Positions 52,453-61,801 of a stretch of 64,000 nucleotides of DNA are shown in pieces (the stretch's first letter is position 1; the number at the start of each line of letters is the position of its first letter). The notes under the pieces were generated by a model. The model was not told the origin of the DNA. It searched no databases and saw nothing but the letters and a program-made list of their open reading frames with translations. The stretch lies in assembly GCA_028284005.1 (NCBI GenBank), contig JANQSO010000006.1, forward strand, positions 1-64,000, in the 5' to 3' direction. This DNA comes from Flavobacteriaceae bacterium. Its GTDB lineage: Bacteria > Bacteroidota > Bacteroidia > Flavobacteriales > Flavobacteriaceae. The position numbers were made by a program, and so were the translations under genes.

Positions 52453-52513
52453 CCAAGGTAATCTGTCATTTTATTCCACTAAACTAAGATATTAGCCAGA
52501 TTGATTACCTTGG
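52453..52513 (+). other. Inverted repeat bridging the SDHY gene and the kinase start
   Basis: CCAAGGTAATC (52453-52463) and GATTACCTTGG (52503-52513) are perfectly complementary across 39 bases. Four T residues follow, then the ATG of the kinase gene. It could terminate the SDHY transcript or mask the kinase start. Confidence 0.5.
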
Positions 52514-52517
52514 TTTT

Positions 52518-53558
52518 ATGAAACTCATAGACCAACTTGATAATCCACTTGTGAAAAAGCACATCCTCATTTCATTTATTGGTATTGCTATTGGCGTTCT
52601 CCTGTATAATTACTTTGCTACCAGTGTAGATACTGTTCACAGGTCGTTTTCGATGGTAGAAGCTTTATTGTCAGGTGTTTGTGGTATTATTGCTTCCTAT
52701 ATCATCTATGCGATCTCCAAAAAACTGGATACACTACTGCCCTGGAATACACAACTGGCAAGCAGGTTCTCGGCAGGGATCCTACTTCATTTTGTCACTG
52801 CTTTAGCCATGGTTGCCCTATTGTATTTTGGGTATAAGAAGATCATTTCCGAAGCCTTTCCGGACACCTACCCAAATACATTTATAAAATTGGCGATCAT
52901 CCTGTTCATTATCATGCTTATTTACAATACGATCTACTTCGCTTTGTATTCGTACTATACCTATGCCACCTTACAAATTGAAACCGTTAAGTACGAGCGC
53001 CAGCAAATAGACCTGCAGCTAAAAGCACTTAAATCGCAGTTGAGCTCTCATTTTCTGTTCAATAACCTTAACACCATCTCATCACTGGCGTTTAAGGATG
53101 CAAAGGCTTCGGAAAGTTATATAAAGGGACTGGCCAGGGTCTATAATTATTCCCTGAACAGTTACCATTCCAAACTGGTCTTTCTCCATGAGGAGATTTC
53201 CATGCTGCGGTCCTATCTTTTATTGTTAAAGACCCGGCACGGTGACCTTCTCAATTATAACCTAAGGATAGACGAAAAGATACTGTCTACAAAGGTCCCT
53301 CCGCTAACCCTTCAAATGTTGGTGGAGAACATTGTAAAACACAATGTCGTGGACGCCAATAATGTGTTGCATATCGATATTTTTTCAGATAAAGACTCCA
53401 TAACCGTTAAGAACAACATTACAAAGGCCCCAACGAATGTAAGTTCCTTTCATATAGGGTTGAAGAATATCGAATCACGTTACCAACTGCTTCTTAAGCA
53501 GGGCATCTCCATAGTAAAGGATACGTACTTCATTGTAAAAATCCCCACGATCCAATGA
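52518..53558 (+). CDS. LytS-type sensor histidine kinase
   Basis: The 346-residue protein has an N-terminal membrane region with four helices (to about residue 148), then a His_kinase domain with the phospho-accepting H178 in QLSSHFLFNNLN and an ATP-binding half (LTLQMLVENIVKHNV, GLKNIESRY). It is the first of three genes linked by ATGA overlaps, ending with a LytTR regulator, so it is the active kinase of that circuit. Confidence 0.88.
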   Translation: MKLIDQLDNPLVKKHILISFIGIAIGVLLYNYFATSVDTVHRSFSMVEALLSGVCGIIASYIIYAISKKLDTLLPWNTQLASRFSAGILLHFVTALAMVALLYFGYKKIISEAFPDTYPNTFIKLAIILFIIMLIYNTIYFALYSYYTYATLQIETVKYERQQIDLQLKALKSQLSSHFLFNNLNTISSLAFKDAKASESYIKGLARVYNYSLNSYHSKLVFLHEEISMLRSYLLLLKTRHGDLLNYNLRIDEKILSTKVPPLTLQMLVENIVKHNVVDANNVLHIDIFSDKDSITVKNNITKAPTNVSSFHIGLKNIESRYQLLLKQGISIVKDTYFIVKIPTIQ

Positions 53559-54589
53559 AGCGCCTGTTTATACATCATCCGTTGTTCAGGCTGTTGGGCC
53601 CTCTTTTTAATGGGGTAGTGGCCTACCTGCTAATTTTATTGATCAACAACAACGTAGAGCAGCTTCAGGAACATTTCTTAGGTGAGGAATTATATGTTTG
53701 TATAGGCCTGTCCTTTATCATACAGGAGTTTTCGAGGCTCCTTTTAGTGGTATTCAGCAAGATCCTTAAAAAAATGGCCACACTGCCCGGCTTACTCATA
53801 CAGGTAGTTGTTTCGGTGGTATTGTGCATTGTCCTTGTTACCACTTTGATACGGCTTTACTATAAGCATGTGATCGGGTTCTCTCCCAGTAATGAAGAGC
53901 TTTGGATGTTCAACAGTATTTTCTGTTCGGTAACGCTTATCTATATCCTGCTCTATATAAGCCATCAATACCTGCATAAGATAAATACTAAAAAACTAAA
54001 CTATGAACTGCTGTTGAAACAAAGGGTAGAAGATGATTTTATAGAGTTTAGGGAAGGTATCAATCCGGAACTTCTGTTTGACAGTTTCGAGGCGCTTATC
54101 GTATTGATGCGAAAACAAGAAGAGGAGGACAAAATAGATGACCTTATTGATCACATAGCAACCACATACAGGTATATATTATCAAGAAAAGAACAGCAGC
54201 TGGTGCCTGTTGAGGAAGAGCTGGAAGCACTTGGCCACCATGTTTCCCTTATTAATTATTTACCATACAGGAACATTACGGTACAAACATCTATACGGTC
54301 CAACTTTTTATGCGTTCCGGGCAGTATTTTAAAGCTTTTGGAGCATATAGTAAGAAGTACTATAAGTTCGGCGGAGATCCCAATAAATATTCAGATCAAT
54401 GAAACCGAAGAGACACTGGATATTGAGTACCGCCATAATGATGTAATTAATGATCCCCTGAGCATAAAAGATATTGAGAAAATACGGTACGTATACGGTA
54501 TTTATAGCACCAATAGTTTTGTACTGGAAGAAGACGAAAGCACCAGGACCATACGTATCCCTAAACTAGAGACAAAAACCAAAGCATGA
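53555..54589 (+). CDS. Degenerate LytS-like protein (pseudokinase)
   Basis: The 344-residue protein has four helices and a His_kinase-like C-terminal region, but the PHFLFN segment is PELLFD (171-176): glutamate replaces the phospho-accepting histidine, and aspartate replaces the asparagine. The N-box is also lost (LLEHIVRST for VENxxKH). It overlaps both neighbours by 4 nt (ATGA), so it should be made with them, perhaps as a regulatory heteromer partner. Confidence 0.75.
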   Translation: MKRLFIHHPLFRLLGPLFNGVVAYLLILLINNNVEQLQEHFLGEELYVCIGLSFIIQEFSRLLLVVFSKILKKMATLPGLLIQVVVSVVLCIVLVTTLIRLYYKHVIGFSPSNEELWMFNSIFCSVTLIYILLYISHQYLHKINTKKLNYELLLKQRVEDDFIEFREGINPELLFDSFEALIVLMRKQEEEDKIDDLIDHIATTYRYILSRKEQQLVPVEEELEALGHHVSLINYLPYRNITVQTSIRSNFLCVPGSILKLLEHIVRSTISSAEIPINIQINETEETLDIEYRHNDVINDPLSIKDIEKIRYVYGIYSTNSFVLEEDESTRTIRIPKLETKTKA

Positions 54590-55344
54590 GAGTACTACTA
54601 ATAGAAGACGAGATCCCGGCACTGGAAAAGTTAGAACGTTATATTTTAAAATACGATGCAGGTTTTAAAATTGTAGCACGTCTTTCGAGCATATCTGAAA
54701 CCGTGGATTGGATCGCTAACAACGAAGAAGGTTACGACCTCGCTTTTATGGACATACAACTCACAGATGGCCTTAGCTTCGATATATTCAATAAGGTCAC
54801 CATAAACAAGCCTGTTATATTTGTCACCGCTTTTGACGAATACGCGATCGACGCTTTTAAAGTGAACAGCATAGATTATATACTTAAACCCATTACCTTC
54901 ACAGATGTCTCCAAAGCCATAAACAAACTAAAAAATTTAAAGACGTACTTGTCTTCATCCACTGTAGAACATGTTTCAAAAGCATTTACGCAAAAGAAGG
55001 TAAAGGACCGTTTCCTGGTACGGATGGGAACACATATCCATTCCATAAAGACTCCGGATATTGCTTTGTTCTATGCGGAAGGCAGAACGGTTTTTCTGGT
55101 CACGCATTCCGGTAAGAAATTTATTCTGGATTACAACCTGGAAAAGCTCGAAGAGGTATTGGACAGCAAAGAATTTTTCCGGGCAAACCGTACTTTTATT
55201 GTCAATCTAAATGCTATTAACGATGTATTGGTCTATTCTAACAGTCGTTTGAAGGTTATTACTGTTGTAAAAAACACCGATAAGGATATTATTGTGAGCC
55301 GTGAACGTGTTCGGGCATTTAAAAACTGGTTTGAGGGGAACTGA
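54586..55344 (+). CDS. LytTR-family response regulator
   Basis: The 252-residue protein has a receiver domain with acidic residues EDE (7-9), phosphorylated D56 in AFMDIQL and the conserved lysine in YILKPI. A C-terminal LytTR DNA-binding domain follows (FRANRTFIVNLNAI, KDIIVSRERVRAFKNW). It ends the kinase operon. Its likely targets include the direct repeats upstream of the SDHY gene. Confidence 0.93.
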   Translation: MRVLLIEDEIPALEKLERYILKYDAGFKIVARLSSISETVDWIANNEEGYDLAFMDIQLTDGLSFDIFNKVTINKPVIFVTAFDEYAIDAFKVNSIDYILKPITFTDVSKAINKLKNLKTYLSSSTVEHVSKAFTQKKVKDRFLVRMGTHIHSIKTPDIALFYAEGRTVFLVTHSGKKFILDYNLEKLEEVLDSKEFFRANRTFIVNLNAINDVLVYSNSRLKVITVVKNTDKDIIVSRERVRAFKNWFEGN

Positions 55345-55441
55345 TGTACTCTTATTCTGTTGAAAAATACTCAGTAGCGGTAAAGTTTGACCAATACCTA
55401 GGTAAATTATATCTTTAACAAGAATCTTTTAAAGTAGGTTT

Positions 55442-56110
55442 ATGAAAAAGCTTAAAGGTTTTTTACACGATTATAGATTTGAAGCTTTCCTGATAACTCT
55501 TGTATTTATTCTCTTTGGCTCACTAATCTTTCCAAGCCAATTATTTGAGGCCCATTTATTTCCGGTTTTCTTTTTATTGAACATAATTGCGGGCATTAAC
55601 CTGATATCCAAAAAAAAGCTTCGCTTTTTATTTGGGGTTCTATTTATCATTGCTGCTTTTATATTTGGCTCATCCTTAGTTAATAAAGCCAGTGAGGTGG
55701 ATTATGTAAGGTTTGCTCTATATTTTCTGTTTTACATAGTGATGGGGTACGAAATAATAACTCAGGTTTGGTATGCGAAAAAAATAAATAAGGACCTTAT
55801 AATAGGTATAGTCTGTGGGTACATAACCCTTGGCCTTGTGGGGTTTTTCATTTTTATGGCTGTGGAAATGGCAAACCCGGGATCTTTTGGAGGTGCGTTA
55901 TTTACAGAAGATAACCTGCTGGAAAATTCGGATACTTTACTCTATTACAGTTATATCACTTTGATGACCATTGGGTATGGGGAAATAGTGCCTTTAACCG
56001 CAATTGCACAGAAAGCGGCCATTCTTTTGGGTTTAATGGGACAGTTCTACCTGGTGATCATTACGGCGATCGTCGTTGGGAAGGTTATTAATAAAAAATA
56101 TAAAAACTAG
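55442..56110 (+). CDS. Potassium-channel-family ion channel
   Basis: The 222-residue membrane protein has about six hydrophobic segments and a pore loop with TIGYGE (selectivity-filter type TxGYG) ahead of the last helix. It resembles small two-pore-helix K+ channels but lacks a recognisable RCK domain. Single gene. Confidence 0.82.
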   Translation: MKKLKGFLHDYRFEAFLITLVFILFGSLIFPSQLFEAHLFPVFFLLNIIAGINLISKKKLRFLFGVLFIIAAFIFGSSLVNKASEVDYVRFALYFLFYIVMGYEIITQVWYAKKINKDLIIGIVCGYITLGLVGFFIFMAVEMANPGSFGGALFTEDNLLENSDTLLYYSYITLMTIGYGEIVPLTAIAQKAAILLGLMGQFYLVIITAIVVGKVINKKYKN

Positions 56111-56302
56111 AGTAGCCGGCTACAAAAATACTTTCTTTTCATAATCATTTCAGATAGATAAACATTGGAAGCAGCTGTGTCTGAGCTTGCAATTTCAGTA
56201 AATCTGTAAAATATATACTTTAAACAGTAAAATGTATAATCTTTAGAGTTGTATCCAGGCTAATTTCGCATCGTAAATAATTGATAACAAAAAATTTAAA
56301 CG

Positions 56303-57079
56303 ATGAAAAATGTCGCATTAATAACAGGAGCATCAAGTGGGTTAGGAAAAGAATTCGCCAGGATCCATGCGGAAAGAGGGGGTGACCTCGTCATAATAGC
56401 AAGAAGTGAAGACAAATTGAATGGGCTTAAAAGGGAACTGGAAAATAATCTAGGATCTAAAGTAATGGTTATTGTTAAGGACCTTTCCATACCAGATTCC
56501 GCACAGGAAATATATAATGAAGTTACCCGGACGGGTATTACTGTGGACTATCTTATTAATAATGCGGGTTTTGGAGGCCGTGGTAAATTCCATGAAAGAG
56601 CCTGGGAAAATGATTTGGCGATGATCAACTTGAATATTATTGCATTGACTGCCTTAACCCGTTTTTTCTTACCGGATTTTGTGAAACGCAATAGCGGAAA
56701 AATTCTCAATGTATCTTCAACAGCGAGTTTTATGCCAGGGCCTTTACAATCTGTTTATTATGCAACTAAGTCTTATGTGACATTTTTCAGTAATGGAATT
56801 GCGGAAGAACTGCACGATACCAAAGTGACCGTAACTGCATTACTTCCGGGGGCCACGGAAACTGAATTTGCAAGGACTTCCGGTATGGATAAGACAGGAC
56901 TGTTCGATAAAACAGCCAGTGCACGATCAGTAGCGGAAGATGGTTACAATGGTATGCTGAAGGGGAAACTGGATGTGGTATCCGGGCTAACTTTCGGGCA
57001 AAAGGTACTAATGAGAACAATTCCTTTTACTCCCAAAAAAATGGTTTTAAGCCAAATCAGAAAAATGCAGGAAGTTTAA
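56303..57079 (+). CDS. SDR-family oxidoreductase (DltE-like)
   Basis: The 258-residue protein has TGASSGLGKEFARIHA at the start, INNAGFGGRG in the middle and the catalytic YYATKSYV with the serine in VSSTAS. It resembles the DltE/YqjQ group of dehydrogenases. An AraC-type regulator gene follows 54 nt downstream on the same strand, so the two may be co-regulated. Confidence 0.87.
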   Translation: MKNVALITGASSGLGKEFARIHAERGGDLVIIARSEDKLNGLKRELENNLGSKVMVIVKDLSIPDSAQEIYNEVTRTGITVDYLINNAGFGGRGKFHERAWENDLAMINLNIIALTALTRFFLPDFVKRNSGKILNVSSTASFMPGPLQSVYYATKSYVTFFSNGIAEELHDTKVTVTALLPGATETEFARTSGMDKTGLFDKTASARSVAEDGYNGMLKGKLDVVSGLTFGQKVLMRTIPFTPKKMVLSQIRKMQEV

Positions 57080-57133
57080 AACAACCGGTCATCCATGTAT
57101 TTTTAATTTATTGAGTAATTTTAAACAATAACT

Positions 57134-58042
57134 ATGAGTGAGATCATCCATATTAAAACAATAGCAGAAGTGCACCAGGTCATGGGCGTACCGGCTCCTA
57201 AGCATCCGCTGGTGTCCATAATCCGGTTCAATGATATGCCACATAATGTGGAGTATGGAAATTCACGTATTATGTCCGACCTCTATTTGGTTTCATTAAA
57301 GGATGGAGTTTCCGGCTCAATGGGATACGGAAGAAACTCATACGATTTTACCGACGGAACAATGATATTTACCAAACCCAACCAGGTAATGACTCCCGAA
57401 AGTAAGGAGATTGATAGTGACTCAAAAGGCTGGTTGATGCTATTTCATCCCGATCTGATTAGAAAATCTGAACTTGGAAAAAATATTGATACGTACTCGT
57501 TTTTTTCATACGAATTGCATGAGGCACTTCATTTATCTGAAGATGAAAAGAGTACTTTGACCATATTGGCAGATAAAATTGAAGCAGAATACAATCAAAA
57601 TATAGACAAGCATAGCCAAAAACTTATCATTTCAAATATTGAACTAATGCTGGACTATTGTACGCGTTATTTTGACCGTCAATTTTATGTGCGTACAAAC
57701 CTGAATCAGGATATTATATCCGGTTTCGAACTCTTTTTAAAAGATTATTATTTATCAGACAAACCCGATAACCTTGGCCTGCCTACGGTGAAATACTGCG
57801 GAGAACAACTCAATATGTCACCAAACTATTTGAGCGACCTGCTCAAAAAGGAAACCGGCAAAAATGCAAGAGACCATATCTATACATATATAGTTGACAA
57901 GGCGAAGAACAAACTGTTAGGAACAACAGAATCTGTTAGTGAAATAGCTTACGGCCTTGGATTTGAATATCCTCAGCATTTCAGCAAGCTGTTTAAAAGT
58001 AAAACAGGTATGAGCCCGGTAAAATACCGTTCCTTAAACTAA
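57134..58042 (+). CDS. AraC-family transcriptional regulator
   Basis: The 302-residue protein has an N-terminal cupin-like sensor (1-190) and a C-terminal AraC helix-turn-helix pair (NMSPNYLSDLLKKETGKN ... SVSEIAYGLGFEYPQHFSKLF ... GMSPVKYRSLN). It is located between the SDR and the MBL genes and probably regulates one of them. Confidence 0.88.
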   Translation: MSEIIHIKTIAEVHQVMGVPAPKHPLVSIIRFNDMPHNVEYGNSRIMSDLYLVSLKDGVSGSMGYGRNSYDFTDGTMIFTKPNQVMTPESKEIDSDSKGWLMLFHPDLIRKSELGKNIDTYSFFSYELHEALHLSEDEKSTLTILADKIEAEYNQNIDKHSQKLIISNIELMLDYCTRYFDRQFYVRTNLNQDIISGFELFLKDYYLSDKPDNLGLPTVKYCGEQLNMSPNYLSDLLKKETGKNARDHIYTYIVDKAKNKLLGTTESVSEIAYGLGFEYPQHFSKLFKSKTGMSPVKYRSLN

Positions 58043-58082
58043 TCGTGGGACTTACAACCACATATATCCATATCATAGAGTT

Positions 58083-59219
58083 TTGAAAAAAGTATTAAAA
58101 TATCTAAAGCGAATGCTCATTATTATTGTTAGTCTTATCGGAATTGTGATCTTAACCTATCAGTTAGTTGTTTCTTTTAATCCGGCATTTGGCGGTAGAG
58201 TAACAAAAGAACTAAAAAAGGAATACGCGGCTTCACAAAATTATGAGGACGGAAAGTTTATAAATATAGGTGGTGTAGAACAGAAAATGGAGTTTTCAAC
58301 AATGGTGAAGTTTTTCAGGATGCAGCTTTTTGGTACGTTTCCCAACACAATACCTGAAAAAGAAGTCCCCGTACAAACCATTGATTCTTTGTCTGTTGCA
58401 AATTATGATGGCAATTCACGTCTTATTTGGTTTGGGCATTCTACATTTTTATTGCAAATGCAGGGCAAAACGATATTGATAGACCCGATGTTTGGCCATG
58501 TGCCGGCTCCTGTAGATATCCTGATGGATAAGCGTTTTAATGAAGAACTGCCAATTACTATTGAACAACTCCCAAAAATCGATGCGGTAATCATTTCTCA
58601 CGACCATTATGACCATCTGGACTATGGATCTATCTTAAAGCTGAAAGATAAGGTCGAGCATTTCTTTGTGCCTCTTGGAGTAAATGTGCATCTTGAGAAA
58701 TGGGGGATTCCAAAAGATCGAATACTTCAACTCGACTGGTGGCAGGATACCACATATAAAGGGCTCAAGTTTGTTTGTACTCCTGCGCAGCATTTTTCAG
58801 GAAGAAGAGTAAATGATAAGGCGGATACCTTGTGGAGCTCATGGGTCATTCAATCTGAAACCGAAAACATTTTCTTTAGCGGGGATAGTGGCTACGGTTC
58901 GCATTTTAAAGAGATAGGAGCGAAGTACGGGCCGTTTGATTTTGCCATGCTGGAGTGTGGACAGTACAATGAAATGTGGCCCAAGATCCATATGATGCCC
59001 GAAGAAGCTGCGCAGGCGGGAATTGATGTGCAGGCAAGGCAGATCATGCCCATTCACTGGGGAGCATTTAAATTAGCTATGCATTCGTGGACCGACCCGG
59101 TAGAACGTATTACTAAAAAAGCGGAAGAATTGAATATAGGGCTGATCACTCCAAAGATTGGCAGATCCATTGAACTGAACAATCCGGAAGTTTCTTCATC
59201 TAACTGGTGGCAGGAATAG
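58083..59219 (+). CDS. MBL-fold hydrolase, NAPE-PLD/UlaG-like, membrane anchored
   Basis: A TTG at 58083 gives 378 residues with a basic stretch before the helix; an ATG at 58113 is an alternative. A single N-terminal helix (about 12-28) anchors the protein. The MBL domain has GHSTFLLQMQ, the metal motif ISHDHYDHLDYG, later ligands in FSGDSGYG and MPIHWGAF. The layout is that of NAPE-phospholipase-D-like metallohydrolases. Substrate unknown. Confidence 0.85.
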   Translation: MKKVLKYLKRMLIIIVSLIGIVILTYQLVVSFNPAFGGRVTKELKKEYAASQNYEDGKFINIGGVEQKMEFSTMVKFFRMQLFGTFPNTIPEKEVPVQTIDSLSVANYDGNSRLIWFGHSTFLLQMQGKTILIDPMFGHVPAPVDILMDKRFNEELPITIEQLPKIDAVIISHDHYDHLDYGSILKLKDKVEHFFVPLGVNVHLEKWGIPKDRILQLDWWQDTTYKGLKFVCTPAQHFSGRRVNDKADTLWSSWVIQSETENIFFSGDSGYGSHFKEIGAKYGPFDFAMLECGQYNEMWPKIHMMPEEAAQAGIDVQARQIMPIHWGAFKLAMHSWTDPVERITKKAEELNIGLITPKIGRSIELNNPEVSSSNWWQE

Positions 59220-59228
59220 GCAGAATGG

Positions 59229-60341
59229 TCAATGCTTCTGAAGCGTAAAGATATTTAATGCATCGTGTTTTCCCTTTAAGAGAACGTTTCCAATATGTTT
59301 CGTAGCATAAGAATTGTCCTCTTGCAGATCGTTTTTTAGTTTTTCAGAAATTAAAATAGGTACATTATACTTATTGCACTCTGCCTGTATTCTGGCAGAG
59401 GTATTGATGACATCTCCATGGAAGGCAAGCTCTTTTTTAACAACCCCCACTTCTGCAACCATTAACTTTCCGCCGTGAAGGCCCGCCTTAAATTCCGGAA
59501 CCAGGCCGTATTTTTCCTTATAATAACCGGTTCTTGATTTTAATAAATTCTGAAATTCAAAGAACAAAGCCACACAATTGTTATCTGCCAACCCTCGTTT
59601 GTAGGGCCAGCTCAATACGGCTTCGTCACCTACATATTGATAAATTTCGGCAGCATGTTTGGGAACAATATCGTTCAGGTCATAAAAGCAATCCTGGATC
59701 AATTGGCTGTATTGAAAATGCCCCAGGGTTTCAGCAATAGTAGTAGAAGATTTTAGATCTAAAAACATGAAAATACGCTTTTCTTCCTGCGGCTTTTTAT
59801 ACTTACCCAAAAGCATCTTCAGAAATATTCCTTTTCCAAATTTTTCATTCGCGATCTTTATAAATGAAAATACGATCGAAACAAGAAGCACATATAAGAG
59901 TGTTACTCTAAACAATTTATCTTCCCACCACCAGCCACGTTCCACATCAATATCGACCCCAAAGCGATGAATGGCAAGTTGCTTTACTTGTGTGGATACA
60001 ATGACTATAGTAATGAAATAGACCAATGTTTTTAAGATGATCTTAAGTCCGATACTTATTTTGTGGGAGGTAAATCTTTCAAAAAGGAGTTCGATGTTAG
60101 CAAATATCAAACCAATTAAAAGTCCGGAAAAAGCAAACAGCCGCAGCAAATTTTTCATTTGAAGGGCTTCATTAAAACCTGTATCAACTATAATACCGTC
60201 CATGGACTCAAGACCATAAAACCGGAACAGTCCCCATAAAAGCATTGCTATGGTCCAAAAAACAACCGACTGCCATAAATGGTTGAGATATCCTTTTAAC
60301 TTCTTGTTCACTATTCGCGCGTTTGAGTATACAATGTACAC
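59229..60341 (-). CDS. Class III adenylate/guanylate cyclase with membrane domain
   Basis: The 370-residue frame begins at a GTG (60341); a second GTG at 60311 is possible and no early ATG exists. Four hydrophobic helices (about 22-40, 66-86, 99-118 and 143-163) precede the cyclase domain: metal ligands D195 (FLDLKSST) and D239 (YVGDEAV), and transition-state N313 and R317 (VINTSARIQAE). The key residues are intact, so it should make a cyclic nucleotide. Which one is unknown. Confidence 0.83.
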   Translation of the reverse strand: MYIVYSNARIVNKKLKGYLNHLWQSVVFWTIAMLLWGLFRFYGLESMDGIIVDTGFNEALQMKNLLRLFAFSGLLIGLIFANIELLFERFTSHKISIGLKIILKTLVYFITIVIVSTQVKQLAIHRFGVDIDVERGWWWEDKLFRVTLLYVLLVSIVFSFIKIANEKFGKGIFLKMLLGKYKKPQEEKRIFMFLDLKSSTTIAETLGHFQYSQLIQDCFYDLNDIVPKHAAEIYQYVGDEAVLSWPYKRGLADNNCVALFFEFQNLLKSRTGYYKEKYGLVPEFKAGLHGGKLMVAEVGVVKKELAFHGDVINTSARIQAECNKYNVPILISEKLKNDLQEDNSYATKHIGNVLLKGKHDALNIFTLQKH

Positions 60342-60403
60342 ATAATTATCTTATGCTTTCGCTGATAAAGAAGGCACGGAATTTTGGTACAGCATTAGTA
60401 GAT

Positions 60404-61792
60404 CTAAAAGTTATTAGTTGTTTTAAATACAAGTGAGAAGGTTGTAAAAACACCAACTTCCGAATTTACCAGTAAATTCCCACCATGCTTTCTCATTATA
60501 TTTTTGGACAAGCTTAAGCCAATTCCGGATCCATTCTTTTTGGTAGTGTAAAAAGGAATAAAGATCTGGTTCATTATCTTTTCTTCTATTCCTTTTCCAT
60601 TGTCGTGAATACTAATGACCGTTTTGTCAGATTCTATGGAACAATTAATTTCAATGGTTGGTTTTTTACATCCTTTCAATGCATGAATGCTGTTATTTAT
60701 TAAATTGATCAAGACCTGCTCGATCAATTTGGTATCGGCCAAAATAGTAGCATTTGCAGGTATACGAGATACTACCATGTTAATATTGGCTTCTTCAACT
60801 GCAGGTGTCATTAATAATTCTATCGATGCCAAAAACTTCTTGATATTGACAGTTTCCAAAATAGGAACAGGAACATTAGAGATCGTTCTGTAATCCTTAA
60901 CGAATTCCAACAAGCCGTCAGATCTTTTCTTGATAGTGTTCACAGCCACATTGATATCGTAAATATCTTCATCATTTAATGTATCGATCTTTAAAAGCTT
61001 TCCGTCTTTATCCTCGGTTATAGATTTCACAGTTGAAGCTAATGAGCTAACGGGCGTAAAAGAATTCAACATTTCATGGGCCAAAATACGGATCACGTTA
61101 TGCCAGGCTTCTATTTCCTTTTGCTCGATCTCCGAACGAATATCCTGAAAGGTAATAATAAGGTAAGATTTACCTAACAATTGTATTTCTATTGTTTCTA
61201 AGGACAATTGCTTCTTTTCGGTTTCGTCACCAAAGTCCACTAAAGTTTTTCCACCATCGGCTGTTTTCTTTATTTCACGAACCAGCCATGGAACATTATT
61301 TGCCAAACGGTACCAATATTTGTGTTGTGGTTGCTGAAGAATATCACAGGCCGCTTTATTTAAAAACAATATTTCTTCTTTAGAGTCCTTGCTGTACAGG
61401 TCATCTTTTTTGATCGAAATAATTCCCAGGTTAACATGCTCTAATATGTACTTAAAGTATTTGTACTGAGCTTCCTTTTCTATTTTGTTTCGTTTAAATA
61501 TTTTGATTATAAGGTTAAAATCATGAAACACTTTAGCAAAAGAGTCCCCCTTTTTTGAAGGTGAAAAATATACCGAGTAGTCCTCATTTTTTAAGGCATC
61601 CAGGAACTTAACCAAAGAGTAATTGGTATTATTGACATAACGAATTAGAAAAACGACCTGAAGAAAAATTACAAGTCCTATTCCTACAGTACTGAACCAT
61701 AGACTACTGATTAAAAAATATGAGAGTAGAACACAACTGATCAGTATAAATAGGATGCGTATTACTACCTGTAAAGTAAATCGTTTTATCAA
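60404..61792 (-). CDS. Sensor histidine kinase, NtrB-type partner of the adjacent regulator
   Basis: The 462-residue frame begins at TTG (61792) with no in-frame ATG nearby. Two N-terminal helices precede a linker/PAS-like region, then the H box (IRILAHEMLNSFTPVSSL), N box (LINLINNSIHAL) and G boxes (DNGKGIEEKIMNQIFIPFYT, GSGIGLSLSKNIMRKHGG). It starts 9 nt after the stop of the sigma-54-type regulator, so both form one unit. Confidence 0.9.
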   Translation of the reverse strand: MIKRFTLQVVIRILFILISCVLLSYFLISSLWFSTVGIGLVIFLQVVFLIRYVNNTNYSLVKFLDALKNEDYSVYFSPSKKGDSFAKVFHDFNLIIKIFKRNKIEKEAQYKYFKYILEHVNLGIISIKKDDLYSKDSKEEILFLNKAACDILQQPQHKYWYRLANNVPWLVREIKKTADGGKTLVDFGDETEKKQLSLETIEIQLLGKSYLIITFQDIRSEIEQKEIEAWHNVIRILAHEMLNSFTPVSSLASTVKSITEDKDGKLLKIDTLNDEDIYDINVAVNTIKKRSDGLLEFVKDYRTISNVPVPILETVNIKKFLASIELLMTPAVEEANINMVVSRIPANATILADTKLIEQVLINLINNSIHALKGCKKPTIEINCSIESDKTVISIHDNGKGIEEKIMNQIFIPFYTTKKNGSGIGLSLSKNIMRKHGGNLLVNSEVGVFTTFSLVFKTTNNF

Positions 61793-61801
61793 AAGAGTAT
61801 A

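Noticed and set aside
47321-60341. TIR-like effector plus class III cyclase as a Pycsar system
   Set aside because: They lie 11 kb apart with unrelated operons between, and the TIR-like protein shows no cyclic-nucleotide-binding domain.
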